Below the pieces are notes generated by a model. That model was not told the DNA's origin, searched no databases, and worked only from the letters and a program-made list of their open reading frames with translations. Below are positions 8,093 to 16,276 of a stretch of 64,000 nt of DNA, in pieces. This DNA comes from UKL13-2 sp044229235 (GTDB lineage: Bacteria; Pseudomonadota; Gammaproteobacteria; Burkholderiales; Usitatibacteraceae). The DNA lies in assembly GCA_044229235.1 (NCBI GenBank), contig JBGATH010000010.1, positions 1 to 64,000 of the forward strand. The letters are read 5' to 3'. Within the stretch, counting starts at the first letter, position 1. Each line of letters opens with the position of its first letter. A program made the translations under genes and the position numbers.

Positions 8093-9100
8093 TCAGGTGC
8101 CGTGGTCAAAAAAATGAAATACCCGCCGCGGCATCCAGGTACCGCTGCCGGGGAAACCGCCCTCGAAAAAGCCGACATGTCCGCCATGCTCGGGAAAGTC
8201 CAGTGTCACCATGGCCGAGACCTCGTGCTTGCGCGGCAGCGCCGAAGCCGGCAGGAACGGGTCGTTGAGGGCGTTGAGCACCAAAGCCGGCACCTTAACA
8301 TCGATGAGCCCCGGTTTGGCGGAGGCGCGTGTCCAGTAGTCGTCGGTATCCTTGAAGCCGTGCAGCGGCGCGGTGACTTCGTTGTCGAATTCGCGCAAGT
8401 TGCGTGCGGCCAGCATCACATCTTCGCGAAAAATGCCGGGGTGCAGCCGCAGTTTCGCCAGGGAGTTTTTTTTCATGGTGCGCAGAAAGCGCGCGGTGTA
8501 GACCTTGCAAAAGCCTTGCGCCAGGGTGTCGCCGGCGACGGCGAGATCGAGCGGCGCCGATATGGCGGCCACGGCGGTTGCCACTTTCGCCGCCTCGCTG
8601 CCCTGTTCACCTGCCCACTTGAGGGTGGCGTTACCGCCGAGCGAAATGGCGGCAACGTAAAGCGGTTGCTCCGGCGATTCGGCCCTGGCGCGCCGCAGGA
8701 TCCAGTCGATCTCGGCGGCATCGCCGGAGTGGTAGGCGCGCGGCAGGCGGTTGATCTCGCCGCTGCAACTGCGAAAATGCGCCACCATGCCGCGCCAGCC
8801 GCGCCGCACCACTTCCTGCATCAGGTTGCGCGCGTACTGGCTCTGCGAGTCGCCTTCTAGCCCGTGGAACACCACCAGCATCGGCTTGTCGGCCGGGCCT
8901 GCCACGCGATCGATGTCGATGAAATCGCCGTCCGGCTTGCCATGTGGCGTCGTGTCCCAGCGTTCGCGCTGGTAGGCGATCACCGGCGGACGTCCCAGTT
9001 TGGAGGCATAAACCGTTTGCCAATGCGCGCCGAAACTGCCGCGTCCCAGCCACCAGGGCGCGTGGTAGCTCAGTGCCTGGTCGGTTACCGGTGCTCGCAT
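8093..9100 (-). CDS. YheT-family alpha/beta hydrolase
   Basis: The 335-residue protein matches the YheT/ABHD1-3 group of alpha/beta hydrolases, thought to act on lipids or esters. The nucleophile elbow is AISLGGN, with Ser as nucleophile; a downstream NDPFLP segment carries the acid and PEHGGHVGFF near the end carries the catalytic His. The start codon overlaps the gspN stop codon by one base (TAATG), so it is translated from the secretion operon mRNA. The frame remains open upstream but that part is only the antisense-phase reading of gspN. A role in secretion is not implied by the family. Confidence 0.85.
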   Translation of the reverse strand: MRAPVTDQALSYHAPWWLGRGSFGAHWQTVYASKLGRPPVIAYQRERWDTTPHGKPDGDFIDIDRVAGPADKPMLVVFHGLEGDSQSQYARNLMQEVVRRGWRGMVAHFRSCSGEINRLPRAYHSGDAAEIDWILRRARAESPEQPLYVAAISLGGNATLKWAGEQGSEAAKVATAVAAISAPLDLAVAGDTLAQGFCKVYTARFLRTMKKNSLAKLRLHPGIFREDVMLAARNLREFDNEVTAPLHGFKDTDDYWTRASAKPGLIDVKVPALVLNALNDPFLPASALPRKHEVSAMVTLDFPEHGGHVGFFEGGFPGSGTWMPRRVFHFFDHGT

Positions 9101-9882
9101 TACCAGTTCCGCTTCACGTCGATGAGCACGCGGCCGTCGCTCTGCGAAACGCCGGCTGACCTGATCGCATTCGCGACTGCCGGGGGCAGGTCTGCCGACA
9201 GGCTGGCAGTACCCTTGAAGTTGAACGAGCGCGGTGCCGACAGCGCCAGCGAACCGCTGCCATCGAATTGCAGCGCGCCTTGCGCGGGCAGGAATGCAAA
9301 GCTGACATTGCCGTCCTTCGCGCTCAGTTTGAGGTGGTAGTTGCCCAATGCCTGCGGCGCGAACGTGGCCAGGGCAAAATTGCCGGCGCTGAGTTGTGCA
9401 TTGCCGTCGATAAGCGGCTGGTCGCCGTAGCGCACCACCACCGCTTCGTCGCCCGCGATGCGCAGCGTGCAGGTGCCGCCTGCACCCAGCAGCATGGCCG
9501 CGGGCGAGAGCCGATGCCATAGCGCGGCATCGGTGGTGAGGTCGGTATCGCGCAGGGCCAGCGAGGCAAGGCCCAGGCCCAGCGACACGTGACCGTTGGC
9601 AGCCGGCGAGGATGATTCGAGGCGCCATCCCAGCCGCAGTCGCATCAGCCAGGCCGGTTCCAAGCGCCACGTCAACGGAATCGACAGCGTCCCCGCGCCG
9701 CGGGAGAATTGCAGTTCGCCTTGTCCGGTCCAGATCGTGCCGGCAGTCTGCAGGCGCGCGGCCGGTGCCAGCGCGCGATTGGCAAAACCCTCGACAACTT
9801 TTGCCGGCAGAAAGAGGATGACGCCCGCAGCCAGTGCGGCCAGCAGCAAAACAATGCCGGCGCGACGCACTCGCACGCTCAC
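9100..9882 (-). CDS. gspN: Type II secretion system protein N
   Basis: This 260-residue protein matches GspN, an accessory inner-membrane/periplasmic component of type II secretion. One transmembrane segment (about residues 8-25) is followed by a beta-rich periplasmic part. The GTG start at 9882 is chosen because it forms a 4-base GTGA overlap with the gspM stop, and it puts the membrane segment close to the N-terminus; a longer frame upstream would read through gspM. The family is poorly conserved, so position after gspM supports the call. Confidence 0.75.
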   Translation of the reverse strand: MSVRVRRAGIVLLLAALAAGVILFLPAKVVEGFANRALAPAARLQTAGTIWTGQGELQFSRGAGTLSIPLTWRLEPAWLMRLRLGWRLESSSPAANGHVSLGLGLASLALRDTDLTTDAALWHRLSPAAMLLGAGGTCTLRIAGDEAVVVRYGDQPLIDGNAQLSAGNFALATFAPQALGNYHLKLSAKDGNVSFAFLPAQGALQFDGSGSLALSAPRSFNFKGTASLSADLPPAVANAIRSAGVSQSDGRVLIDVKRNW

Positions 9883-10409
9883 CTCGCGCCTGCGCCAGGG
9901 CGCTCGGCCAGCAGCATATCGACCGTGACCTCGTGCGCCGGTCCGGCATCCGCGGTTGGTGTGAGCGTGAGCGACTTCAGTTGCAGGCCGTGCCGGCCCT
10001 GGGCTTCGCCGAGGCGGTCCCACCACTGTGCATACGGTATTTTCGCGATCAGCACGCGGAAGGCGCGATCCGGCGCCGCGCTGATGCGCGCACTTGCGCC
10101 GAACGTTGACTGCAGCGCCGCGCTATCGAGTGCGGTGCCGGCTTTGGCGTCAATGGCAGGCAGTGCCCGGATGCGCTGGAGCTCATTGGCCTGCGATTGC
10201 ATCGCCTGCAGTTGCGCTTGCATTTGTGGCAGGCGGGTGACCAGACTATCGTGCTCGCGCATGACGGGCAGCCAGATGAAGGCGTAGGCGACCAGGCCCG
10301 CGATCAGCACACCGGCAATGGTGCCGATGCGTTGTTGTGCGCCGGGCAGGGCGCTCCAGCGACGCCGCAGCGGCAGCAACAAGGGATCCAGTGCCGACAG
10401 TGCGCTCAT
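9879..10409 (-). CDS. gspM: Type II secretion system protein M
   Basis: The 176-residue protein has a cytoplasmic N-terminus, one transmembrane helix (about residues 29-47), a coiled-coil stretch rich in Gln (about 60-80) and a small ferredoxin-like C-terminal domain. This is the layout of GspM, which binds GspL in the inner-membrane platform. It overlaps gspL by 4 bases (ATGA) and gspN by 4 bases. Confidence 0.85.
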   Translation of the reverse strand: MSALSALDPLLLPLRRRWSALPGAQQRIGTIAGVLIAGLVAYAFIWLPVMREHDSLVTRLPQMQAQLQAMQSQANELQRIRALPAIDAKAGTALDSAALQSTFGASARISAAPDRAFRVLIAKIPYAQWWDRLGEAQGRHGLQLKSLTLTPTADAGPAHEVTVDMLLAERPGAGAR

Positions 10410-11647
10410 GTGCCGGCTTTGACTGAAACGCGCGCCACCAGCTTGCCGGCGGCATTCTTCTCCGCCTTCGACAGCCCGCTGTCAGGCAGCTTGTCGAGGG
10501 CGCGTTGCAGGGCGGCGTGTTGTTCCATGCCGGTCAATTCGACATCGATGGTGGTTATCCCCGCGCTCAGACCAAGCGCGGCGATGGCGGGGGCCGGTGA
10601 AACTTGCTGCAACGCCCGCGACGCGGCGGCAATGGAACGACGCGCATCGTCATCCGCCGCCAGGCCACGCTCGCGCTTGGCCTGCTGCAGGTTGCGGCTC
10701 ATTTGCAGCGGCGCATCGACCACGGCCTGCGCGGCCGGGAACGACTGCTTGAACAATTGCGTCATCTCGCCTTCAAGCGCTGCGCGCGCGCGATTGAGCC
10801 GAAAATTGTCGATCGCGGTCAGGCCGACCTGCACAATCAGCAATAGCGCAACCAGCATCAGCGCCGGCTTCAGCACCGCCACCGACGACATGCGGCTGTC
10901 CGCCGGTGCGAATTCACCCGTCAGCAGATTTGCGGACTTTGCGGCCGCCAGATAGCCGGCAATATTTTCGCCATCGCCCTTGCCGACAGCGACCGGCAGG
11001 CCGAGGGCCTCTGCCCAGGCCGCGGCCAGTGCGGCGGCGTTGTGCGCTGCAAATAGGGTGAGCCGCGCCGGGGCCTGGCCGCGCTCGCGCGCTTCCTTCA
11101 GGGCCAGGCTCAGCGCGAACGGCGGCGCGCTGCCGTCGGCGACATCGAAGTTGTAGGTAAAGCCGTCGGCGCGTCTGGCGATGCCGTGCGGTGCCTCAAG
11201 CTGCACCACCCATTCGCCGTCCGCCACCGCAATGCCAGCCGCCTGCGAAATCAGGCTGTGCGGCAAAAGCGCGGCCGGCTTCAACCACGCCAGCACCGCC
11301 TGCAGCCAGGCGCGATCGATGGCCACCACCACATGCTCGGTGCCGGCGCGTTTGCCCAGTACCACGGCATGCACGGTGGCTGGGTCGATGGTGAGCTTGT
11401 CCTCAATCGCATAGCGCAACAGCGCGTCGCGCTTGGCCGGCGACACTGCCGGCAGCGGTGTTTCCAGATTAAGCAAACGCGCGGGCGGCGCGATGGCGAT
11501 AACGCGTTCCGCGCGGGGAATGTCGGCGAGCGCCGCGACGCCGTTTCTCAGTGGTGCGCCCATCGCGTCGAGCAGCGTCCACCCGGCAGGCGTGGCGGCA
11601 TCGAATCGCGGCAGGTCGGGAATGCGGAGAAGTAGGGTCAGCGGCAA
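10406..11647 (-). CDS. gspL: Type II secretion system protein L
   Basis: The 413-residue GspL has an actin-like cytoplasmic domain (about residues 1-230) that binds the ATPase GspE, one transmembrane helix (about 258-278) and a periplasmic ferredoxin-like domain that pairs with GspM. Length and domain order fit the family. It starts 10 bases after the gspK stop and overlaps gspM by ATGA. Confidence 0.87.
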   Translation of the reverse strand: MPLTLLLRIPDLPRFDAATPAGWTLLDAMGAPLRNGVAALADIPRAERVIAIAPPARLLNLETPLPAVSPAKRDALLRYAIEDKLTIDPATVHAVVLGKRAGTEHVVVAIDRAWLQAVLAWLKPAALLPHSLISQAAGIAVADGEWVVQLEAPHGIARRADGFTYNFDVADGSAPPFALSLALKEARERGQAPARLTLFAAHNAAALAAAWAEALGLPVAVGKGDGENIAGYLAAAKSANLLTGEFAPADSRMSSVAVLKPALMLVALLLIVQVGLTAIDNFRLNRARAALEGEMTQLFKQSFPAAQAVVDAPLQMSRNLQQAKRERGLAADDDARRSIAAASRALQQVSPAPAIAALGLSAGITTIDVELTGMEQHAALQRALDKLPDSGLSKAEKNAAGKLVARVSVKAGT

Positions 11648-11657
11648 CGGGGCGGGC

Positions 11658-12584
11658 TCAGTCGGTTTTGACCCAAATTATACTGGGCCACTTTTCGTTG
11701 CCGCGGAACAGCAACGCCGACTGCCGCACCTGGGTGCCCGCGTAATCGATGGCGATGCTGGCCGTCATGAATGCGCTCTTGGTGTCGAGCATGGCCAGGG
11801 CCGGTGCAGGCGTCTTGCCCAGCACCCCGGCAAGGCTGTCGTCCCCATCCACTTTCACGAATGGTTTGGTGACGCGGATTCGCACCAGGTTGGCAAGCTC
11901 GTCGGGCGGCAGGTCCGGCAGAACGGCGGCCAGCACTTCCTGCGGCGCCGTATTGAAATTGAGCTTGCTGCGGGTGGGCAATGCCGTCACGAAGGGACGC
12001 AGGCGGTTGACAGTCTGGGCGTCGAAGCCGTGCACGCGAATCAGTTCATCGACGAACACCAGCTTCTGGTTGGCCGCGCGGTACGGCGTGGGCATCGAGA
12101 AGTAGGTGCCGTTCTCCGCGCCGCCGGTGCGCGGCTCGTCGTCGCTGTCGATCCAGTCGGTGACGGTGTTGGCGAGGTTGGGGTCCAGCTTCAGCGCTGT
12201 CAGCAGGCGCGCAAACACCAGCACGTCCGGCTCGCTGGCCTTGCCGTCCACCTTCACCAGGTTGTTGAGGTTGAACAGGCCGCCCTCATCGCGAAGCAGG
12301 CCCGAGGCCATGGCACCATCGACCGGAATCGCGCGCAGGCCCTGCACCCAGGGCTGGCTGAGGTCCACCTGGTCCTTGGAAAGCTTTGCCACCAGCGATC
12401 GCGCGTAATCCAGCGTGGGCGGCGCGAACAGCATCGCCTGGGCGCGCTCGGTGGCGCGCGCCGTGCGTGTGAGCGCGTGGCTTTGCTGTGAAATCAGGAA
12501 CACGGCAACGCTGGCCGCGAGCATCACCACCAGCAGCGCGGTGATGATGGCCACCCCTTGCTGGCGCTTAAGGTCCGGGCGCAT
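11658..12584 (-). CDS. gspK: Type II secretion minor pseudopilin K
   Basis: The 308-residue GspK caps the pseudopilus tip. The prepilin site is RQQG^VAIITALL; position +5 is Thr rather than Glu, which is the normal exception for GspK. The large C-terminal part includes the helical domain (NFNTAP and TRSKLNFN region) typical of the family. The start at 12584 (MRPDLK) gives a short basic leader and overlaps gspJ by 17 bases; an ATG eight codons earlier is also possible. Confidence 0.88.
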   Translation of the reverse strand: MRPDLKRQQGVAIITALLVVMLAASVAVFLISQQSHALTRTARATERAQAMLFAPPTLDYARSLVAKLSKDQVDLSQPWVQGLRAIPVDGAMASGLLRDEGGLFNLNNLVKVDGKASEPDVLVFARLLTALKLDPNLANTVTDWIDSDDEPRTGGAENGTYFSMPTPYRAANQKLVFVDELIRVHGFDAQTVNRLRPFVTALPTRSKLNFNTAPQEVLAAVLPDLPPDELANLVRIRVTKPFVKVDGDDSLAGVLGKTPAPALAMLDTKSAFMTASIAIDYAGTQVRQSALLFRGNEKWPSIIWVKTD

Positions 12585-13227
12585 CGGCCGACCTTTCCCG
12601 CAGCGCAAACACGCGCCGGTATTCTTCGCCGCTGGCCAGTGTCAATACCAGTTCCAGCGCCAGCGGATAGGCGCCGGGCCGGATGCTGTCACCCACCGGC
12701 GTCGTGCGCCAGACGTTTTGCCAGTTGCCGGCGCGGTCCAGCGCGCGCCAGCGCGCATCGCGAATGTCGCTGAGTGCCACGTGGGCTTGCGGTGCCGTGC
12801 GCGGCGCGGCATCGAGGCTGGGCCAGATCAGCAGTTCCAGCTTGCCCTCGCGCAGGCGATAGCCGATGCGTTGCGGCGCGGCGGATTCGCCGCTGCTGCC
12901 GGCGAAGCCGCTGCGGGTGAATACCAGCGTCGCATCGTTGGCGCCCGGCAGCAGCGCGGTCAGGCGCAGCGAATCGTCGAGCAGGTTGTCCACGGTGCGC
13001 GCGCGCCGGTCCAGCAGCGACGCGAAGTCGTCATCCAGCCGCGCGAACAGCAGCGCCACGTCACGCAGCTTCGCCGCCTCGGTGTTGAGCTGGCTGCGGG
13101 TCTGGAACAGGGTATCGAGCGTGCGATACGACATCACCGCCATGATGGCGAAAATGGCCAGCGCAATCAGCAGCTCGATGAGCGTGAACGCGTGCTGGCG
13201 ATGGCGGGACTGGTGCAGGGCGCGCAT
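12568..13227 (-). CDS. gspJ: Type II secretion minor pseudopilin J
   Basis: The 219-residue protein has a type III signal, a basic leader followed by FTLIELLIALAIFAIMAV, with Glu at +5 of the mature protein. It fits GspJ, which forms the tip complex with GspI and GspK. The residue before the cleavage site is Ala (QHA^FTLIE) instead of the usual Gly, a tolerated but less common substrate for prepilin peptidase. It starts 3 bases after the gspI stop. Confidence 0.87.
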   Translation of the reverse strand: MRALHQSRHRQHAFTLIELLIALAIFAIMAVMSYRTLDTLFQTRSQLNTEAAKLRDVALLFARLDDDFASLLDRRARTVDNLLDDSLRLTALLPGANDATLVFTRSGFAGSSGESAAPQRIGYRLREGKLELLIWPSLDAAPRTAPQAHVALSDIRDARWRALDRAGNWQNVWRTTPVGDSIRPGAYPLALELVLTLASGEEYRRVFALRERSADAPGP

Positions 13228-13230
13228 CTC

Positions 13231-13620
13231 TCAGCTCCCCGGCGGCCGCACCAGGTACGTCGTCATGTTCACCAGCGCATCGGCGCTGCCGGGCTGCCCG
13301 ATGCGCAGCTCCACCTTGCGAAACGCCGCATTCGGTGTGTCCGAGGTCTTCTGCTTCCATTCGAATTCGGTGCTGCCCATCGTGGTCTTGCCGGTCAACT
13401 CGCCCACCGCGGGGATGGCGTTCATGGCCGTCATTTCGGCGATGCGGTTTTGCGCGGCCCAGGTCGCCAGGGTACGCAGGCGCACTTCCAGGGAACTGTC
13501 GGTGGCTACACTGGCCGCGCGCACGGCAGCAGCCAGCGCCACGCTAAGGATGACCAGCGCCACCAGGATTTCGACGAGGGTAAAACCGCAACTGCGGCCC
13601 CGGCCGCGTTGGATGCTCAT
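13231..13620 (-). CDS. gspI: Type II secretion minor pseudopilin I
   Basis: The 129-residue GspI has the prepilin site SCG^FTLVEILVALVIL with Glu5 and a short globular domain, matching the usual 120-130 residues. It nucleates the pseudopilus tip with GspJ and GspK. Its ATG overlaps the gspH stop by 4 bases (ATGA). Confidence 0.87.
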   Translation of the reverse strand: MSIQRGRGRSCGFTLVEILVALVILSVALAAAVRAASVATDSSLEVRLRTLATWAAQNRIAEMTAMNAIPAVGELTGKTTMGSTEFEWKQKTSDTPNAAFRKVELRIGQPGSADALVNMTTYLVRPPGS

Positions 13621-14150
13621 GCTGGATCCCGGCTCAGTTTGAGGTTGCCGATCGCGTCGCCGGCGATGTGACGCGAACCCGTGGCGGAACGGAGGGTGAG
13701 GTCGAACGGTGCCGCCACACCGACCGGCAGGAAAACAATCTGCGAATTTTCCGCGCTGGCTGCACGATCCTGCTGGGCCGTTTGCGCGCCCGTCTGTGCG
13801 CCAATTCGCAGCTGCGCGCGCAAGGTCTCGGGCAGGGCGCGGGCGTGCAGATCGTCCAGCTTCGAGGCCTGCCAGCGGGTGATGTCCGCGACATCGCGCT
13901 CGAGGAATTCAATGCGATCCGCGGCCACCGCCACACCGATCACGCGTCCGCCGAACACGGCTTCGTCGCGCGCACGCTGCAGCAGCGACAGCAGACGTTC
14001 GCTTTCCAGTTGCAGCTTTTCATCTTCGCTGGGAAACAGGTTGGCGGACGCCAGCGCGGCAGTGATGCCGATGATGACGATGACGATCAGGATTTCGAGT
14101 AGCGTGAACCCGCGTGGCAAAGTCGAGCACTGGCGCCGCTTCCAGGCCAT
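13617..14150 (-). CDS. gspH: Type II secretion minor pseudopilin H
   Basis: The 177-residue protein has the prepilin site LPRG^FTLLEILIVIVIIG with Glu5 and a beta-rich domain, as in GspH. The start is uncertain. The ATG at 14150 gives a 14-residue basic leader, but it lies inside a dispersed palindromic repeat (14124-14184), so the first nine codons are repeat DNA. Alternatives are an ATG at 14195 and a TTG that would leave only MPRG as leader. No clear ribosome-binding site precedes any of them. It follows gspG by 62 bases and overlaps gspI. Confidence 0.8.
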   Translation of the reverse strand: MAWKRRQCSTLPRGFTLLEILIVIVIIGITAALASANLFPSEDEKLQLESERLLSLLQRARDEAVFGGRVIGVAVAADRIEFLERDVADITRWQASKLDDLHARALPETLRAQLRIGAQTGAQTAQQDRAASAENSQIVFLPVGVAAPFDLTLRSATGSRHIAGDAIGNLKLSRDPA

Positions 14151-14184
14151 TTTGCCGCCGGAAGCCGCGCCAGTGCTGGAGTTT
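14124..14184. repeat. Copy 2 of dispersed palindrome, overlapping gspH start
   Basis: GAGCACTGGCGCCGCTTCC pairs with GGAAGCCGCGCCAGTGCTGG around a central CCATTTTGCC. This is one of the best conserved copies. It sits between gspG and gspH and runs into the gspH coding region. Confidence 0.75.
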
Positions 14185-14212
14185 GATGCCTGCATGCTGG
14201 CTGAGGCTAAAA

Positions 14213-14635
14213 CTAAAGCCCCCAGGAACCGATGTCGGCGTTGGCACCTTCGCCGCCGGGCTGGCCGTCTGCGCCAAGGCTGAAGACGTCGATCTCGCCG
14301 CGCAATCCCGGGTTGAGGTACTGGTAGGGGCGACCCCACGGGTCATTTGGCAGCCGCTCGAGATAGCCCCCCTGCTTCCAGTTTGCCGGCACCGGATTCG
14401 TGGTCGGCTTCACGGACAGTGCTTGCAAGCCCTGGTCGGTGGACGGATAAAAAGTGTTGTCGAGGCGATACAGCTTGAGCTGCTGCATGATCACGGCGAT
14501 GTCGGCTTTGGCCGCCGTCACGCGCGCCTGATCGGGCCGGTCGAGGATCCGCGGGATCACGACTGCCGCAAGAATGCCGAGGATGACCACGACGATCATG
14601 ACTTCGATGAGGGTGAATCCGCTTTGCTTTTTCAT
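14213..14635 (-). CDS. gspG: Type II secretion major pseudopilin G
   Basis: The 140-residue GspG is the main subunit of the pseudopilus. It has a 6-residue leader (MKKQSG^FTLIEVMIVVVIL), Glu5, and the C-terminal calcium-site region DPWGRPYQYLNPG followed by FSLGADGQPGGEG, all typical of the family. The length is normal. It lies 45 bases after gspF. Confidence 0.95.
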   Translation of the reverse strand: MKKQSGFTLIEVMIVVVILGILAAVVIPRILDRPDQARVTAAKADIAVIMQQLKLYRLDNTFYPSTDQGLQALSVKPTTNPVPANWKQGGYLERLPNDPWGRPYQYLNPGLRGEIDVFSLGADGQPGGEGANADIGSWGL

Positions 14636-14680
14636 AGGTGCTTCTTCAGGTTGATACCAAAACGAGAAATGGGTTGATGG

Positions 14681-15904
14681 CTACTTCACCAGCTGGTTCA
14701 ACTCAAAGATCGGCAGCAGCACGGCCAGCACAATCATGAGCACGATCGCCCCCATGACCAGCATCATGCCCGGCTCGATCACCGCGGCCAGTGCGGCGGT
14801 GCGGTTCTCGACATCGCGCCGCTGCTGATGCGCGGCGGCCGCCAGCGTCTGTGGCAGCCGGCCCGAGGCTTCCCCTGAGGCGATGAGGTGAATCAGCACC
14901 GGCGGAAACTGCCGCCCCTGCGCAAGCGACTGCGACAGCCCGGCACCTTCCCTCACCGCATTGGCTGCGCGTTCGACTGCGGCACGCATGGGCAGATTGC
15001 CGACCACGCCGACGCCTGCATTCAGGGCATTGAGCACTGGCACACCGCTGCCGACCAGGATCGACAGTGTGGCAGCCAATTGTGACGACTGCTGGGCGCG
15101 CAGCAAACGCCCGATGACCGGCAGCCTGAGCAGGCGCGCGTGCCAGCGAAAACGAACCGCCTCGCGCCGCAGCGCGACGCGCGCGCCGATCACGCCGCCG
15201 GCGAGGGCGATCAGCCAGAGTATCCAGGTGGCCTGCAGGAATTTGGAAAACCCCAGCATCAATCGCGTGATCAGCGGCAGCGTTTGCTTGGTTGATTCGA
15301 ACACCCCCACGACCTGCGGCACCACATAAATCATCAGGCCTGCCACCACCAGGATGCACACGACCATCACGATCACCGGGTAGATCATGGCGATCATGAA
15401 TTTCTGCTGCACCGCTTGTTGCTCCTCGACATGATCGGCAAGACGCGAGAGCACATCGGGCAATTTTCCGGAGGCTTCGCCGGCCGTGATCAAGGTGCGG
15501 TACAGGTCGGAAAATGTTTCCGGATAGTTTGCCAGCGCCGCCCCCAGCGACTGGCCTTCAAGCACTGCCCCGCGCAGGCGGGCAAGCAGTTGCCGCTCCT
15601 TTTCGGTCTCGGCCTGCTCAATCAGCGCATTGAGCGTTTGCTCAACCGTGAGCCCGGCGCCCAGCAACGTGGAAAGCTGGCGGGTGATGCGCGCCAGCGC
15701 TTCGGTACCCAGCCGCACCTTGCCGCGACCGAACAGGTTGCCCCCGGCGCTCGGATCATTCGCCGCCTCGATGAGCGTGACATCCAGCGGGAACAAACCC
15801 TGCTCGCGCAACTGCGCACGCGCCAGCCGCGGGCTGTCGGATTCCAGCACGCCGCGCTGTTCGCGTCCGTCGATATCGTAGGCGGTGTATTGGTAGCCGG
15901 GCAT
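14681..15904 (-). CDS. gspF: Type II secretion inner-membrane platform protein F
   Basis: The 407-residue protein has two repeated cytoplasmic GspF domains (about residues 70-195 and 275-395), each followed by membrane helices; the central helices include MIYPVIVMVVCILVVAGLM. It is the polytopic core of the assembly platform that works with GspE and GspL. The N-terminal MPGYQYTAYDIDGREQRG is typical of the family. It is separated from gspE by 372 bases of repeats, an unusual break in this otherwise tight operon. Confidence 0.95.
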   Translation of the reverse strand: MPGYQYTAYDIDGREQRGVLESDSPRLARAQLREQGLFPLDVTLIEAANDPSAGGNLFGRGKVRLGTEALARITRQLSTLLGAGLTVEQTLNALIEQAETEKERQLLARLRGAVLEGQSLGAALANYPETFSDLYRTLITAGEASGKLPDVLSRLADHVEEQQAVQQKFMIAMIYPVIVMVVCILVVAGLMIYVVPQVVGVFESTKQTLPLITRLMLGFSKFLQATWILWLIALAGGVIGARVALRREAVRFRWHARLLRLPVIGRLLRAQQSSQLAATLSILVGSGVPVLNALNAGVGVVGNLPMRAAVERAANAVREGAGLSQSLAQGRQFPPVLIHLIASGEASGRLPQTLAAAAHQQRRDVENRTAALAAVIEPGMMLVMGAIVLMIVLAVLLPIFELNQLVK

Positions 15905-15965
15905 TTGTGGTTTAGTCGGAACGCAAAGGATGCGTCCGAGAGTAAATCAATTTCCTCTGCAATGA

Positions 15966-16268
15966 CATTTCCCCCGCTTTTAGAGGCGGACTGGGTGGGA
16001 TTTTCGTTGGCCAGATCGGGTTGGGCCAAATTGCGAAGACCGAGAAATCCCCCTACGCCCCCCTTTAGGAAAGGGGGGGAAACTTGCTGCAACCCGCCGT
16101 AATCGGTCGGGATCTGTCACTACGCACTTCCCCCTTTTTTAAAGGGGGACTGAGGGGGATTTTCGGTCGACAGAACTCGTTGGTGCCGAATTGCGAAGAC
16201 CGAGAAATCCCCCCTCCGCCCCCCTTTAGGAAAGGGGAAACCTTGCCGCCCCCTTTTAAAAGCGGGGA
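15966..16268. repeat. Cluster of CCCCCTTTAG-type palindromes between gspE and gspF
   Basis: The spacer holds at least four related elements around CCCCC-TTT-AGGAAA-GGGGG (about 15966-16003, 16043-16080, 16127-16163 and 16203-16268), some accompanied by GAAATCCCCCT. A longer unit, TTGCGAAGACCGAGAAATCC, occurs twice (from 16031 and 16191), so part of the spacer is a direct duplication. No gene was found in positions 15905-16276. Confidence 0.75.
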
Positions 16269-16276
16269 ACCAAATC

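Noticed and set aside
15966..16268. CRISPR array
   Set aside because: The repeats are palindromic, irregularly spaced and of varying sequence, and no cas genes are nearby.
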